The notes: generated from the letters alone by a model not told the origin. Shown: positions 8,182 through 17,688, numbered from the stretch's first letter. The stretch: DNA of 64,000 nucleotides from 13-2-20CM-66-19 sp963760225 (GCA_963760225.1 CAVXCD010000001.1:620001-684000), one strand, 5' to 3'. Numbers and translations are program-made.

Positions 8182-10028
8182 TGCGCGCTGGCCGTCGCCG
8201 CCGCCGCCGCGAGTGGCAGCACCAGGCGGCTCGGATGCTGCGCGTCGTGGAAGATGCGGATGTGAGCCACGCGTGCGTCGGCCGGGTTCTCATAGCCGAT
8301 GCGCCCGCCGGTGTTGTAGTTCTTCTGGAAGTTCGGCGAGTTGAGCGGTGCCAGCAGCAGGCGCAGCCGCGCGCCCGCCGGTATGCGCCACGCGAGCCAC
8401 TTGAACTCGAACGGGATCTCCACCGTCTCCCCCGGCTCGAGCAGCTCCTGGCGGAACGGTCCATCGCGAAAGCGCGCGCGGCGCACGTCCTCGCCGAGCT
8501 GCACCGCGGAACCGTCCGGCTTCACCAGCATGAGCTGAGCCCACAGGTCGAAGTCAGGGGTATCGGCCGCGCACGCCAGCAGCAGCCGCACCTGCCCGGC
8601 AATCTCCGTGTCACGCTCGAAGGGATCGGAGTGGAACACCAGCACGCGCTTCTGCAGCGCGCGGAACTGGCTGGTCAGTCCCTCGCGCGGCAGGTACTGC
8701 GCCACCTCGAGCTCAGGCAGCTCGCGCGGATCGCTCACCAGCAGCGCCGCGGGCTCCTCGCCCGGCGGGGTGCGCACCAGGCCACCGGAATGGAACACAT
8801 CCCGCGGCGTGCCGCCGGGCTCGGCCAGGTGCAGCACCAGCTCTGTGCCCGAGGAGGCGGCCGGCAGCGAGGGCGCATAGCGCCACTCGTCCGCGCCCGG
8901 CATGAAGTACGCGACCTTGTCGCGCAAGAACGCCGGCCGCGGGCCGCGCCCGAGCGCGAAGTCGTACCACGCGGCATGCAGCTCCTTCATGTCGATGACC
9001 GCGGCGTCGGGGATGGTGAGGCCGGCGATCTCTTTCGCCGGGACCTGCGTGCCGCCATGATCCCAGGGACCGATCACCAGATAGTGTTGTGCCGCGGCCG
9101 CAGCCGGCGCGAAAGCCAGGTGGCGCCGGTAGTAGCGCAGCGCACCGGGCTGGTCGTCGTCGAAGAAGCCGGTCGCCGTCAGTACCGGAAAGTTCATGGC
9201 GGCGTAGTCGGCCGGGCGCGGCTCGGCGGCCAGATTGAAGGCCTCGTCGCCGACGTGATCGAGCCACATCTTCATCATCGGCACGTGGCGGCCGTGAGCA
9301 TCGCTCATCCACCAGTCGTCGTCGGCGATCCCGAGCGCCGCACCGAGCTCGGCGAACGGCGCACTCGCGGCATACTGCTCGAGCATCCTGCCGGCCCAAT
9401 ATTCCGGGTTGCCGATGAAGCCGGGATTGAGCGCACGGCCCGAGGTGTAGCCGAGGATCACCGCGGTCCACGCCTGCGGAATGCCGTTGCTGTTGGGGAT
9501 ATCCCAGCCCGGATAGATGGCCACGTAAGGCGCGATGGCGCGCAGGTGCGGCGGGTGCTGCGCGGCGGTGTGCCACTGCGTCATACCGACGAACGATCCG
9601 CCGTACATGACCACCTGGCCGTTGCTCCACGGCTGGCGCGCGATCCATTCGACCAGATCGTGGCCGTCGCGGCCGACGGTGAGTCCCAGGCTGTCCTCCT
9701 TCACCCCGCCCGAGCGTCCGCGGCCGCGCGTGTAGACCTGCACGAACACGTAGCCGCGCTGCGCGAAGTAGCTGGGCTCGCCGCGGCGACTGCCGTCGAT
9801 GTCGTACTGCGTCAGGGTGAGGATCGCCGGGGCCGCGCCTTTGAGCTGCGCCGGTCGTGTGATCCACGCTTCCAGCTGCACGCCGTCGCGCATCGCAATC
9901 ATGCGGCTGAGCTCGATGCGGTAGGGCGGACCGATCTGCGCCGCCGGCGCGCCGGCGCACGACAGCGCGAGCTGCGCAGCCACCGCCAACGCCGGCCACG
10001 CGGCTGCGCAACGCCAGGCGAGGCGCAT
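8178..10028 (-). CDS. CocE/NonD family hydrolase (X-Pro dipeptidyl-peptidase-like, S15)
   Basis: A 616-residue secreted hydrolase with an N-terminal signal peptide (residues 1-30). The alpha/beta-hydrolase part has the nucleophile Ser145 (GGSFVG), an Asp in the FFDDDQ segment (290-292) and His324 in GPWDHGG. A C-terminal jelly-roll domain (about 400-610) is typical of CocE and glutaryl-7-ACA acylases. The substrate cannot be read from sequence; family members cut X-Pro peptides, cocaine esters or N-acyl amides. It is coupled to the upstream aspartic protease gene by a TGATG overlap at 10026-10030, and convergent with the S9 peptidase gene. Confidence 0.9.
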   Translation of the reverse strand: MRLAWRCAAAWPALAVAAQLALSCAGAPAAQIGPPYRIELSRMIAMRDGVQLEAWITRPAQLKGAAPAILTLTQYDIDGSRRGEPSYFAQRGYVFVQVYTRGRGRSGGVKEDSLGLTVGRDGHDLVEWIARQPWSNGQVVMYGGSFVGMTQWHTAAQHPPHLRAIAPYVAIYPGWDIPNSNGIPQAWTAVILGYTSGRALNPGFIGNPEYWAGRMLEQYAASAPFAELGAALGIADDDWWMSDAHGRHVPMMKMWLDHVGDEAFNLAAEPRPADYAAMNFPVLTATGFFDDDQPGALRYYRRHLAFAPAAAAAQHYLVIGPWDHGGTQVPAKEIAGLTIPDAAVIDMKELHAAWYDFALGRGPRPAFLRDKVAYFMPGADEWRYAPSLPAASSGTELVLHLAEPGGTPRDVFHSGGLVRTPPGEEPAALLVSDPRELPELEVAQYLPREGLTSQFRALQKRVLVFHSDPFERDTEIAGQVRLLLACAADTPDFDLWAQLMLVKPDGSAVQLGEDVRRARFRDGPFRQELLEPGETVEIPFEFKWLAWRIPAGARLRLLLAPLNSPNFQKNYNTGGRIGYENPADARVAHIRIFHDAQHPSRLVLPLAAAAATASAH

Positions 10029-11053
10029 CAGTGCGGACTCGGCTGCGGTGTCGCCGGGGCGATCGCCGTCGCCCCCGGCTTTTCCTGGAATACCGGCAAG
10101 CCCAGGTAGGTGAAATAGATCCGTCCCTGGCTGCGCGCGATGTAGACGCGGTGCGCCAGCAGGAAGTCCGTGCCGATGATCAGGTCCGGCTCATTGATTC
10201 CGGACTGCCTGATGTAGGAGCCCACCTGCACTTCGCGCTGGGCGCCGAACACGTCGGCGATGAGCAGGTGCGGGTGGTGGAAGGTCTCCTGGCCGATGGT
10301 GAGCGACTCGAAGCGGGCTGTGGAAATCGTGACCGGCGCCGGCCCCACGCCGTGGGCTGTCCCGGCGCTCTCGGCATCCGCCGCGGGGCCCATGCCGGGC
10401 CTGCGCGCAACCCCGGCCATGACCGTCGAGCGCGCGGCACCGGTGTCAAACAGTGCGACCACGTCGTGTCCGTTGAGTTGCGCGTGCGCTTCCAGCCAGC
10501 GTGTATCAGCCGGCGCCGGACTCAGGGGCACCATGAAGTACGCCGCCGTCCAATAGACGACCTGGTCGCCGCTGCAGCCCTGCGGCTGGAAGAGCCGCAC
10601 GCGCCCCGCCGCGAGATCGAACTCGACGTCCATGTGGGAAAGAAAGTCCTCACCCAGGATGCCCGCGATGCCGTCCGAGTCCATGCGGCTGCTGTCCGTG
10701 GGTGCGGTCGCGATGAACCGCAGATCATGTACCACGTAGCCGGCAAGAGCGAACTCGTGCACGTTGACCAGCTCGGAATCGATCCGGCCGCCCGCGCCCA
10801 CCAGCGTGCCGCCCGACACAGCGAACCGCTTCAGACCGAACGCGGCCACCGCGGAGTGCCACAGCACACTGCTGTACGCGCCGGTGTCCACGATCAGCCG
10901 CGCCGGGTGTCCGTCGAGCGATACGGGGGCCACCGGCACGCCCTGCACGCTCACGGGGATCTCTCCGATCTTCACCAGCTTGCAGGCCGCGTCGACGCAC
11001 GGAGCCGCGGCGGCCAGCACGAGAAGCGCAGCGCGAAGTGGTGCGCGTGTCAT
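10028..11053 (-). CDS. Secreted retropepsin-like aspartic protease with two DTG modules
   Basis: A 341-residue protein with a signal peptide (about 1-23) and two retropepsin-like halves: VDTGAYS (Asp56) and FDTGAARS (Asp203), each followed by hydrophobic-hydrophobic-Gly motifs (IAGILGEDFL; DLIIGTDFLL). A natural fusion of two half-sites would form a pepsin-like active site without dimerising. The ATG at 11053 is used; a GTG two codons upstream (11059) is equally possible, with TAGGAT just before. It is coupled to the CocE-type hydrolase gene, so the two probably act in the same envelope compartment. The substrate is unknown. Confidence 0.85.
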   Translation of the reverse strand: MTRAPLRAALLVLAAAAPCVDAACKLVKIGEIPVSVQGVPVAPVSLDGHPARLIVDTGAYSSVLWHSAVAAFGLKRFAVSGGTLVGAGGRIDSELVNVHEFALAGYVVHDLRFIATAPTDSSRMDSDGIAGILGEDFLSHMDVEFDLAAGRVRLFQPQGCSGDQVVYWTAAYFMVPLSPAPADTRWLEAHAQLNGHDVVALFDTGAARSTVMAGVARRPGMGPAADAESAGTAHGVGPAPVTISTARFESLTIGQETFHHPHLLIADVFGAQREVQVGSYIRQSGINEPDLIIGTDFLLAHRVYIARSQGRIYFTYLGLPVFQEKPGATAIAPATPQPSPH

Positions 11054-11119
11054 GCGCACATCCTACCGCCATTGCCGCGGCGGTGAGCACGCCGCGCCAC
11101 TGCGCTCGGGCGTGCCCGC

Positions 11120-11125
11120 TATACT
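11120..11125 (+). promoter_or_regulatory. Candidate -10 box (TATACT) for the unknown secreted protein gene
   Basis: TATACT followed by GCCGCC, about 58 bases before the start at 11184. The same TATACTGCCGCC string recurs upstream of pilT at 47146-47157. The -35 is weak, so this is tentative. Confidence 0.35.
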
Positions 11126-11183
11126 GCCGCCACCTCGAGCCGGCCGCGGCGGCTGACTGAAAACTGCTAAGGCTTGCGCCCCC

Positions 11184-12416
11184 ATGAATAGCTCTCGCGT
11201 GATGTCACTCATGACCTGCGGCATCCTGTGCGCACTCGCGCCCGCTGCGGGCAGCGCCGGCACGGGCGCCGCCGCCGGCACGCCCGCCGCGGCCACCGGC
11301 GCAGCGAAACCCGCCACGGCGGCCTCCCGTGAGCCGGTCATCCACGGGGAGAAATTCGTCAAGCGCGCGCTCATCGATCAGCAGCAGGGCGGCATGACGG
11401 CCGGCTGGTTGTTCGCGCCGCAGAAGTGGCAGGTGAGCTCGACGATCACCTGGCACTATGACTGGTTCGACAATCCGGTCACCATTTCCTGCGCGGTAGA
11501 AAATCCGGCCAACGCGGAAGCCTTCTACTGCTTTCCGCAGGTGGTGCTGGAGTGGATCGACGTGCCGGCGCAGCTGCAGCAGTACAACAAGCATCCGGCC
11601 CAGCCCGGGTCACCGACCGGTAGCGGCGCCATCAGTCTGCAACCGCGGCAGCCGCTCGACACGCTGGCACTGTTCATCAAGCGATTACGCGGCAACGAGC
11701 CCAACGTGCATCCGATCGGCAAGAAGAACCTGCCCGACCTGGCCAAGGCACTGGGCGTTGCGGACCTGCCCCATCAACAGGGCGTGGGGATCAAGATCGG
11801 TTACGATCTCGACGGCAAGCCGGTGGAGGAGGCGTTCTTCGCCGTCTACTACCTGAACTCCGGTCACGGTGAAGGTCAGGCGGCGGTGCTCACGCAGACC
11901 AACTGGGGACTGGCCAAGCTGCACAGCTTCCGTGCCCCCGCCGGGCAGCTCGACAAACGCATGCCGGTATTCGCCGCGATCGAGAAATCCTTCCAGCCGA
12001 ACCCTGACTGGGCGCGGCGCGTGCAGATCATCCGCAGCAAGCTGCAGGAAGCGGTCGAGCAGAAGATCAAGCAGGGCTACGCGCAGATCGCAGCTGCTCA
12101 CCAGGTCATGGAACAGGTGATGGCCAACGAGGCCGCCTTCGACAAGCAGATTGATCAGTTCGACGCTTCGCTGCGCGCCAATCCGGGCGCTGGCGCCGGC
12201 GGTGCCGCCGGGCGCAGCGTCTGGGACAAGTTCGACGACAACATCCGCGGCGTCGACACCACCGACGATCCGTTCTGGGGCCAGTCGCAGCACTCCAACC
12301 TCGAGCAGTACCACTGGACGGATGGCTACGGCAACTACGCCAATACCAACGACTCCAACTACAACCCGAGCGCGGACAGCCCGGGCAACTGGCAGCTCAT
12401 GCAGGAGTCGAAGTAG
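11184..12416 (+). CDS. Secreted protein of unknown function
   Basis: A 410-residue protein I do not recognise. It begins with a signal peptide (cleavage near residue 24) and an Ala/Gly/Thr-rich linker. A folded region follows (about 55-260) with Trp/Tyr-rich segments such as TAGWLFAPQKWQVSSTITW. Next comes a charged helical stretch (about 275-325, KLQEAVEQKIKQGYAQ) that could form a coiled coil. The tail, rich in Asn, Asp, Tyr and Trp, ends in NWQLMQESK. No catalytic motif is visible. It is flanked by divergent and convergent genes, so it is likely transcribed alone. Confidence 0.8.
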   Translation: MNSSRVMSLMTCGILCALAPAAGSAGTGAAAGTPAAATGAAKPATAASREPVIHGEKFVKRALIDQQQGGMTAGWLFAPQKWQVSSTITWHYDWFDNPVTISCAVENPANAEAFYCFPQVVLEWIDVPAQLQQYNKHPAQPGSPTGSGAISLQPRQPLDTLALFIKRLRGNEPNVHPIGKKNLPDLAKALGVADLPHQQGVGIKIGYDLDGKPVEEAFFAVYYLNSGHGEGQAAVLTQTNWGLAKLHSFRAPAGQLDKRMPVFAAIEKSFQPNPDWARRVQIIRSKLQEAVEQKIKQGYAQIAAAHQVMEQVMANEAAFDKQIDQFDASLRANPGAGAGGAAGRSVWDKFDDNIRGVDTTDDPFWGQSQHSNLEQYHWTDGYGNYANTNDSNYNPSADSPGNWQLMQESK

Positions 12417-12434
12417 CGGCGCGCGCGGCCGCTG

Positions 12435-13139
12435 TCAGCCACGCGCCGGAATGGTCAGGCCGCGCGCCACGGCCGGACGGGCGACGAACGCCGCGAGCGC
12501 GCGTGTGACGTGCGCGAATTCCTCGATCGCCACCAGCTTGCCGGCGTCGTAGTAGCCGACCAGGTTGCGCACCCACGGGAAGATGGCGATGTCGGCGATC
12601 GTGTAGCTGTCGCCCATCATCCAGGCGCGTCCCTCCAGCCGCCCGTTGAGCACCGCCAGCAGCCGCCGCGCCTCGGCGACGTAGCGATCGCGCGGGCGCT
12701 TGTCCTCGAAGTCCTTGCCGGCGAATCTGTGAAAGAAGCCGACCTGGCCGAACATCGGTCCGATGCCGCCCACCTGGAACATCAGCCACTGCAGCGTCTC
12801 GTAGCGCGCCGCCGCCTCGCGCGGCAGCAGCTGCCCGGTCTTCTCCGCCAGGTAGACCAGGATGGCGCCGGATTCGAACAGCGGCAGCGGCCGGCCGTCC
12901 GGTCCGTCGGGATCGAGGATGGCGGGAATCTTCCCGTAGGGATTGAGCGAGCGAAATTCGGGCGTGGCCTGGTCCTGGCGGTCGAAGTCCACCAGGTGCG
13001 GCTCGTACGCGAGCCCCGTCTCCTCCAGCATGATCGATGCCTTGACGCCGTTGGGGGTCGCCAGGGAGTACAGCTGCACACGCTCGGGGTGGCGGGCGGG
13101 CCAGCGGCGGGTCACCGGAAACTGCTGAAGATTGCCCAC
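12435..13139 (-). CDS. Glutathione S-transferase family protein, Nu-class (YfcG/YghU-like)
   Basis: A 234-residue GST-fold protein. The thioredoxin-like half starts at about residue 20 (VQLYSLATPNGVKASIMLEE). The TPNG motif and the following LNPYGKIPAILDPD match the Nu-class disulfide reductases YfcG/YghU. The helical C-terminal half has GDSYTIADIAIFPWV, the GST core motif. The GTG at 13139 is chosen for its ribosome-binding site (CAGGAG, about eight bases upstream); a longer in-frame extension to 13553 overlaps an operator and another gene. The likely role is glutathione-dependent disulfide or peroxide reduction in the cytoplasm. Confidence 0.88.
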   Translation of the reverse strand: MGNLQQFPVTRRWPARHPERVQLYSLATPNGVKASIMLEETGLAYEPHLVDFDRQDQATPEFRSLNPYGKIPAILDPDGPDGRPLPLFESGAILVYLAEKTGQLLPREAAARYETLQWLMFQVGGIGPMFGQVGFFHRFAGKDFEDKRPRDRYVAEARRLLAVLNGRLEGRAWMMGDSYTIADIAIFPWVRNLVGYYDAGKLVAIEEFAHVTRALAAFVARPAVARGLTIPARG

Positions 13140-13250
13140 GTGCGCTCCTGCGACGATCGACCCAACGCGCAGCAGAATACACCCGCCGGCAGCCGTGCCC
13201 TGCTCAGTGCGCCATAAGTCTTTGAAATGATTGCCATGGCTCGCCTGGAC

Positions 13251-13300
13251 ACACGAGATGTTGTGTGCCCCGGCCGGCCGTGGGACACAACATATGGTGT
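13251..13300. promoter_or_regulatory. Pair of NrdR-box-like palindromes
   Basis: Two 16-bp imperfect palindromes, ACACGAGATGTTGTGT (13251-13266) and ACACAACATATGGTGT (13285-13300), 34 bp centre to centre. Both fit the conserved positions of the NrdR box (acaCwAtATaTwGtgt). They are also nested in a 9-bp inverted repeat (13258-13266 with 13285-13293). The second overlaps the -35 of the promoter for the 62-residue protein. The binding protein is inferred. Confidence 0.5.
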
Positions 13301-13326
13301 GACCATCGGGCCAATCGTCGTATGCT
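13299..13326 (+). promoter_or_regulatory. Sigma-70 promoter for the 62-residue protein gene
   Basis: -35 GTGACC (13299-13304), 16-bp spacer, -10 TATGCT (13321-13326). The start codon is at 13359. The -35 lies within and beside the second palindrome, consistent with repression. Confidence 0.45.
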
Positions 13327-13358
13327 TGGCGGCATCCGCATGAGGATCGGGGGAGTTC

Positions 13359-13547
13359 ATGCCGCAGGACGAAATGCTCGCGCTGCTGACCCGGGCACGC
13401 GCGGTACTGGATCGCTACCTGTTCGATGTCGACCGCGAAACCATGCGCGACGACGTAGCGGAAGTGTGCATGGCGATCGACGATGCGCTGCCGGACGAGG
13501 GGCGTGTACCCGTGAAGCGGGCGGCGCTCGAGCGCTCCGCCGCCTGA
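13359..13547 (+). CDS. Small protein of unknown function (62 aa)
   Basis: An acidic, helical protein that I do not recognise (LLTRARAVLDRYLFDVDRETMRDDVAEVCMAID). Support for it being real: a strong ribosome-binding site (GGGGGAG, five bases before the ATG), a recognisable promoter, and two operator-like palindromes in front. It has no signal peptide or membrane segment. It ends eight bases before the 3' end of the convergent tRNA-Ile gene. Confidence 0.65.
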   Translation: MPQDEMLALLTRARAVLDRYLFDVDRETMRDDVAEVCMAIDDALPDEGRVPVKRAALERSAA

Positions 13548-13554
13548 AGCCAAC

Positions 13555-13871
13555 TGGGCCCGGTAGGATTCGAACCTACGACCAAGGGATTCACTTGCCC
13601 CGGCGTTTCCCCCGGGAGTGGACTATCTCTTCACCCGCGCACGCGTGACGTGCGGGAGGGTGCGGGATGCTCAACGCCTGTTATCAAGGGCACTCGAGCC
13701 CTCAGGTAGTCTCTGCACCTTCCGCCGGTGTACCGGCGGCTCGGCTCAGGGTTGCCATGGAAGCGAGACCGTCCGAAGGTTTCCCTGAATTCATCCCGTC
13801 CACTTCGCGCGTTTCCACGCGAAGGCACCATTTTGATGAGTCCCCTGCACTAACCGCTGTGCTACAGGCCC
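13555..13871 (-). tRNA. ileX-like: tRNA-Ile2 (anticodon CAU, lysidine-modified type) interrupted by a group I intron
   Basis: Exon 1 is 13871-13836 and exon 2 is 13591-13555 (minus strand); joined they give a 73-nt cloverleaf. The acceptor stem GGGCCTG pairs with CGGGCCC, including one G-T. The D-arm contains GCGGTTAGTGC. The anticodon stem GGGGA pairs with TCCCT around the loop CTCATAA, and the T-arm is GTAGG-TTCGAAT-CCTAC. The discriminator is A and CCA is not encoded. CTCATAA plus the variable loop TTGGTC matches tRNA-Ile(CAU) rather than the methionine tRNAs; C34 would need lysidine from TilS to read AUA. The intron sits between positions 36 and 37. The gene follows a small lipoprotein gene by 20 bases. 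Confidence 0.93.
13592..13835 (-). ncRNA. Group I intron (Azoarcus-type, probably subgroup IC3) in tRNA-Ile(CAU)
   Basis: A 244-nt self-splicing intron candidate without an ORF. P1: exon CAT (13838-13836) pairs with guide GTG (13828-13826), giving the required U-G pair at the 5' splice site. P2: CTTCGCG/CGCGAAG (13824-13818 with 13809-13803). P4: TTCAGGG/CCCTGAG (13789-13783 with 13751-13745). P6: CCGCCGG/CCGGCGG (13739-13733 with 13728-13722). P7: GACTA/TAGTC (13711-13707 with 13625-13621). The intron ends in G (13592). The strings ATGGCAAC, AAGGTGCAGAGACTA and GATAGTCC match the known Azoarcus tRNA-Ile intron as I recall it. Splicing itself is inferred. Confidence 0.92.
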
Positions 13872-13891
13872 AAACGGGCTGGGATTGTAGC

Positions 13892-14092
13892 TCAGAAGCG
13901 CAGCAGCGAGCGGTGAGGCGGACACTGCGGCGGCGCGAGCGCGGCGCCGTCAGCGTGCGGCAGCGGCGATTGCGCAACCTGCCGCGTGTGCGCGGACTGC
14001 GGGCCGGGAACCGGCTCGGGACGCTTGTTGTGGCAGCCGCCGAGCGCGAGCGCTGCTCCGGTGACTGCGGCCGTGACCAGGAGCGACCTCAT
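13892..14092 (-). CDS. Small lipoprotein of unknown function
   Basis: A 66-residue protein with a lipoprotein signal peptide and lipobox (LALGGC, Cys at about residue 20). A short Pro-rich, otherwise unremarkable tail follows. A ribosome-binding site (GAGGG, seven bases before the ATG) supports translation. It ends 20 bases upstream of the tRNA-Ile gene on the same strand, so the two may share a transcript. No homology recognised. Confidence 0.6.
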   Translation of the reverse strand: MRSLLVTAAVTGAALALGGCHNKRPEPVPGPQSAHTRQVAQSPLPHADGAALAPPQCPPHRSLLRF

Positions 14093-14194
14093 GGCATTGC
14101 CCTCTTGCCATCGCCGTGCGCAACGTTAGCATGGCGCTCCCGCCGGACACACGCCGTTTCCCGACGGGTCAGTCGTCCAAGGAGAGACCTCGAC

Positions 14195-14803
14195 ATGAAG
14201 CTCTACTATTTCCCCGCCGCATGCTCGCAGGCCGCCAACATCTCCCTGCGCGAGGCGGGACTGAAGTTCGAGCTGGTGAAGGTGGACCGCCACACCAGGA
14301 AGGCCTCCGATGGACTCGATCTCAACGAGTTGAATCCCAAGGGCTACGTGCCCGTCCTGACGCTCGACAGCGGCGAGGTGTTGACCGAGAACGTCGCCGT
14401 GCTGCTGTACATCGCCGACCGCAATCCGGCGGCGCGGCTCGCACCGCCCGCGGGCACGCTCGAGCGCTACCGGCTGATCGAATCCCTGAGCTTCATCAAC
14501 TCGGAGCTGCACAGGACTTTCACGCCTATGTTTCGCGCCGACGCGCCCGAGGAGGCCAAGCAATACGCCCGCAAGAACCTCATGGCACGTCTGGACTACA
14601 CGCAGGGCGCGCTCGGCAATCGCAGCTTCTTGGTCGGTGACGCGTTCACCGTCGCCGATGCCTACCTGTTCACGGTGCTCGGCTGGGGCAGCTACGTGAA
14701 GCTCGACATCGGCCAGTGGCCGCCGCTGCAGCGTTATGCGGAGACGATCGGCAAGCGGCCGCACGTCATCGAGGCGCTCAAGGCGGAAGGGCTGGTCAAA
14801 TAG
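14195..14803 (+). CDS. gstA: Beta-class glutathione S-transferase
   Basis: A 202-residue bacterial (beta-class) GST resembling E. coli Gst along its whole length. It starts MKLYYFPAACSQA with the catalytic Cys10, has the glutathione-binding NPKGYVPVL and ENVAVLLYIAD segments, and the C-terminal GDAFTVADAYLFTVLGW. It conjugates or reduces electrophiles with glutathione in the cytoplasm. The start at 14195 has the site AAGGAGAG about twelve bases upstream. It is one of three GST-fold genes in this window. Confidence 0.93.
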   Translation: MKLYYFPAACSQAANISLREAGLKFELVKVDRHTRKASDGLDLNELNPKGYVPVLTLDSGEVLTENVAVLLYIADRNPAARLAPPAGTLERYRLIESLSFINSELHRTFTPMFRADAPEEAKQYARKNLMARLDYTQGALGNRSFLVGDAFTVADAYLFTVLGWGSYVKLDIGQWPPLQRYAETIGKRPHVIEALKAEGLVK

Positions 14804-14871
14804 CCAGCGCGTGGCTCCCGCCGGTTTGCTGTTACCATCTTCAATAGCTCCCAGGTTCGCAAGAGGACGCA

Positions 14872-15072
14872 ATGGCTACCAAACTCAGTAAGCAGCTGAA
14901 GCGCGAGATCGACGTGGACGGCAAGCCCTACATGGTCACGCTTTCGCCTGAGGGCTTGAAGCTCACCGAGAAAGGCAAGCGGCTGGGGCGCGAGCACAGC
15001 TGGAAGTCGCTCCTGGGAATGGAAGCGGGCGCCGCCGCCGCGCCGGGCCCCTCGTTCGGCGAACTGACCTAA
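14872..15072 (+). CDS. Small conserved-looking protein of unknown function (66 aa)
   Basis: A basic N-terminal half (KQLKREIDVDGKPYMVTLSPEGLKLTEKGKRLGREHSWKSLL) with regular strand-like spacing, then an Ala/Pro-rich tail. It has a good ribosome-binding site (AGAGGA, five to six bases before the ATG) and sits just upstream of the DUF4404 gene on the same strand. I do not recognise the family. Confidence 0.6.
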   Translation: MATKLSKQLKREIDVDGKPYMVTLSPEGLKLTEKGKRLGREHSWKSLLGMEAGAAAAPGPSFGELT

Positions 15073-15091
15073 GGCGCCGCGCGGTCGAGAG

Positions 15092-15373
15092 ATGCCAGAG
15101 GAGAGCCTGCGCGAACTGCTGGTTCGCGTGCGCGAGCGTCTCGGCGCCAGCGGTGCGCTCGATCACGAGGCGCGGCAGCTGCTCGGCACGGTGATGCACG
15201 ATATCGAGCGCTCGCTCGCTGGGCACGACACGGGGGTGACTGACGCCGCCGGCGCTGCCGCGGGGCATGCGCCGCGCCTCGAGTCGCTGGCGGTGAAGTT
15301 CGAGGCCGGGCACCCGGCGCTCGCCGAAGCGCTGCGCGAGCTCATCGACGCGCTGGCCAGGGCGGGAATCTAG
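15092..15373 (+). CDS. DUF4404 family protein
   Basis: A 93-residue helical protein matching the DUF4404 pattern: an N-terminal RELLVRVRERLGASGALDHEARQLLGTVMHDIE block and a C-terminal FEAGHPALAEALRELIDALARAGI. The function of the family is not known. It lies 19 bases after the preceding small gene and is probably co-transcribed with it; it is convergent with rpoD. Confidence 0.8.
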   Translation: MPEESLRELLVRVRERLGASGALDHEARQLLGTVMHDIERSLAGHDTGVTDAAGAAAGHAPRLESLAVKFEAGHPALAEALRELIDALARAGI

Positions 15374-15409
15374 TCCGTCGTAGACGTCTTGCGGGCGCGG
15401 CGTCGAGTC

Positions 15410-17557
<2,148 letters not shown>

Positions 17558-17658
17558 GTGTGGGAGCGCAGGGTCGGAACGCGGGGAGTGGCCTTCATCC
17601 CTCTATGTGCTGCCGGGGTGGGGACGGCTCAAGGGGCAAAGGCAAAGCCCGCGAGTTT

Positions 17659-17676
17659 ATTTCACCAACGTGAAAT
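17659..17676 (-). other. Short hairpin between dnaG and rpoD
   Basis: A perfect 7-bp inverted repeat ATTTCAC/GTGAAAT with a 4-nt loop, 13 bases after the dnaG stop. No U-tract follows, so it is not an intrinsic terminator. It could be a processing or attenuation element that sets the rpoD:dnaG ratio; that is speculative. Confidence 0.35.
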
Positions 17677-17688
17677 CACCAAGTCGAT

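Noticed and set aside
7665..10109. An 814-codon plus-strand frame opposite the CocE-type gene
   Set aside because: Low-complexity Arg/His/Gly translation without a ribosome-binding site. The minus strand holds a coherent hydrolase with signal peptide and triad.
12435..13553. An extended form of the Nu-class GST up to 13553
   Set aside because: The extra N-terminus overlaps the palindromes and the 62-residue gene and has no GST similarity. GTG13139 has a ribosome-binding site.
13667..14803. A long frame that would extend the beta-class GST upstream to 13667
   Set aside because: The extension crosses the tRNA intron and the lipoprotein gene on the other strand. The family start and a ribosome-binding site are at 14195.
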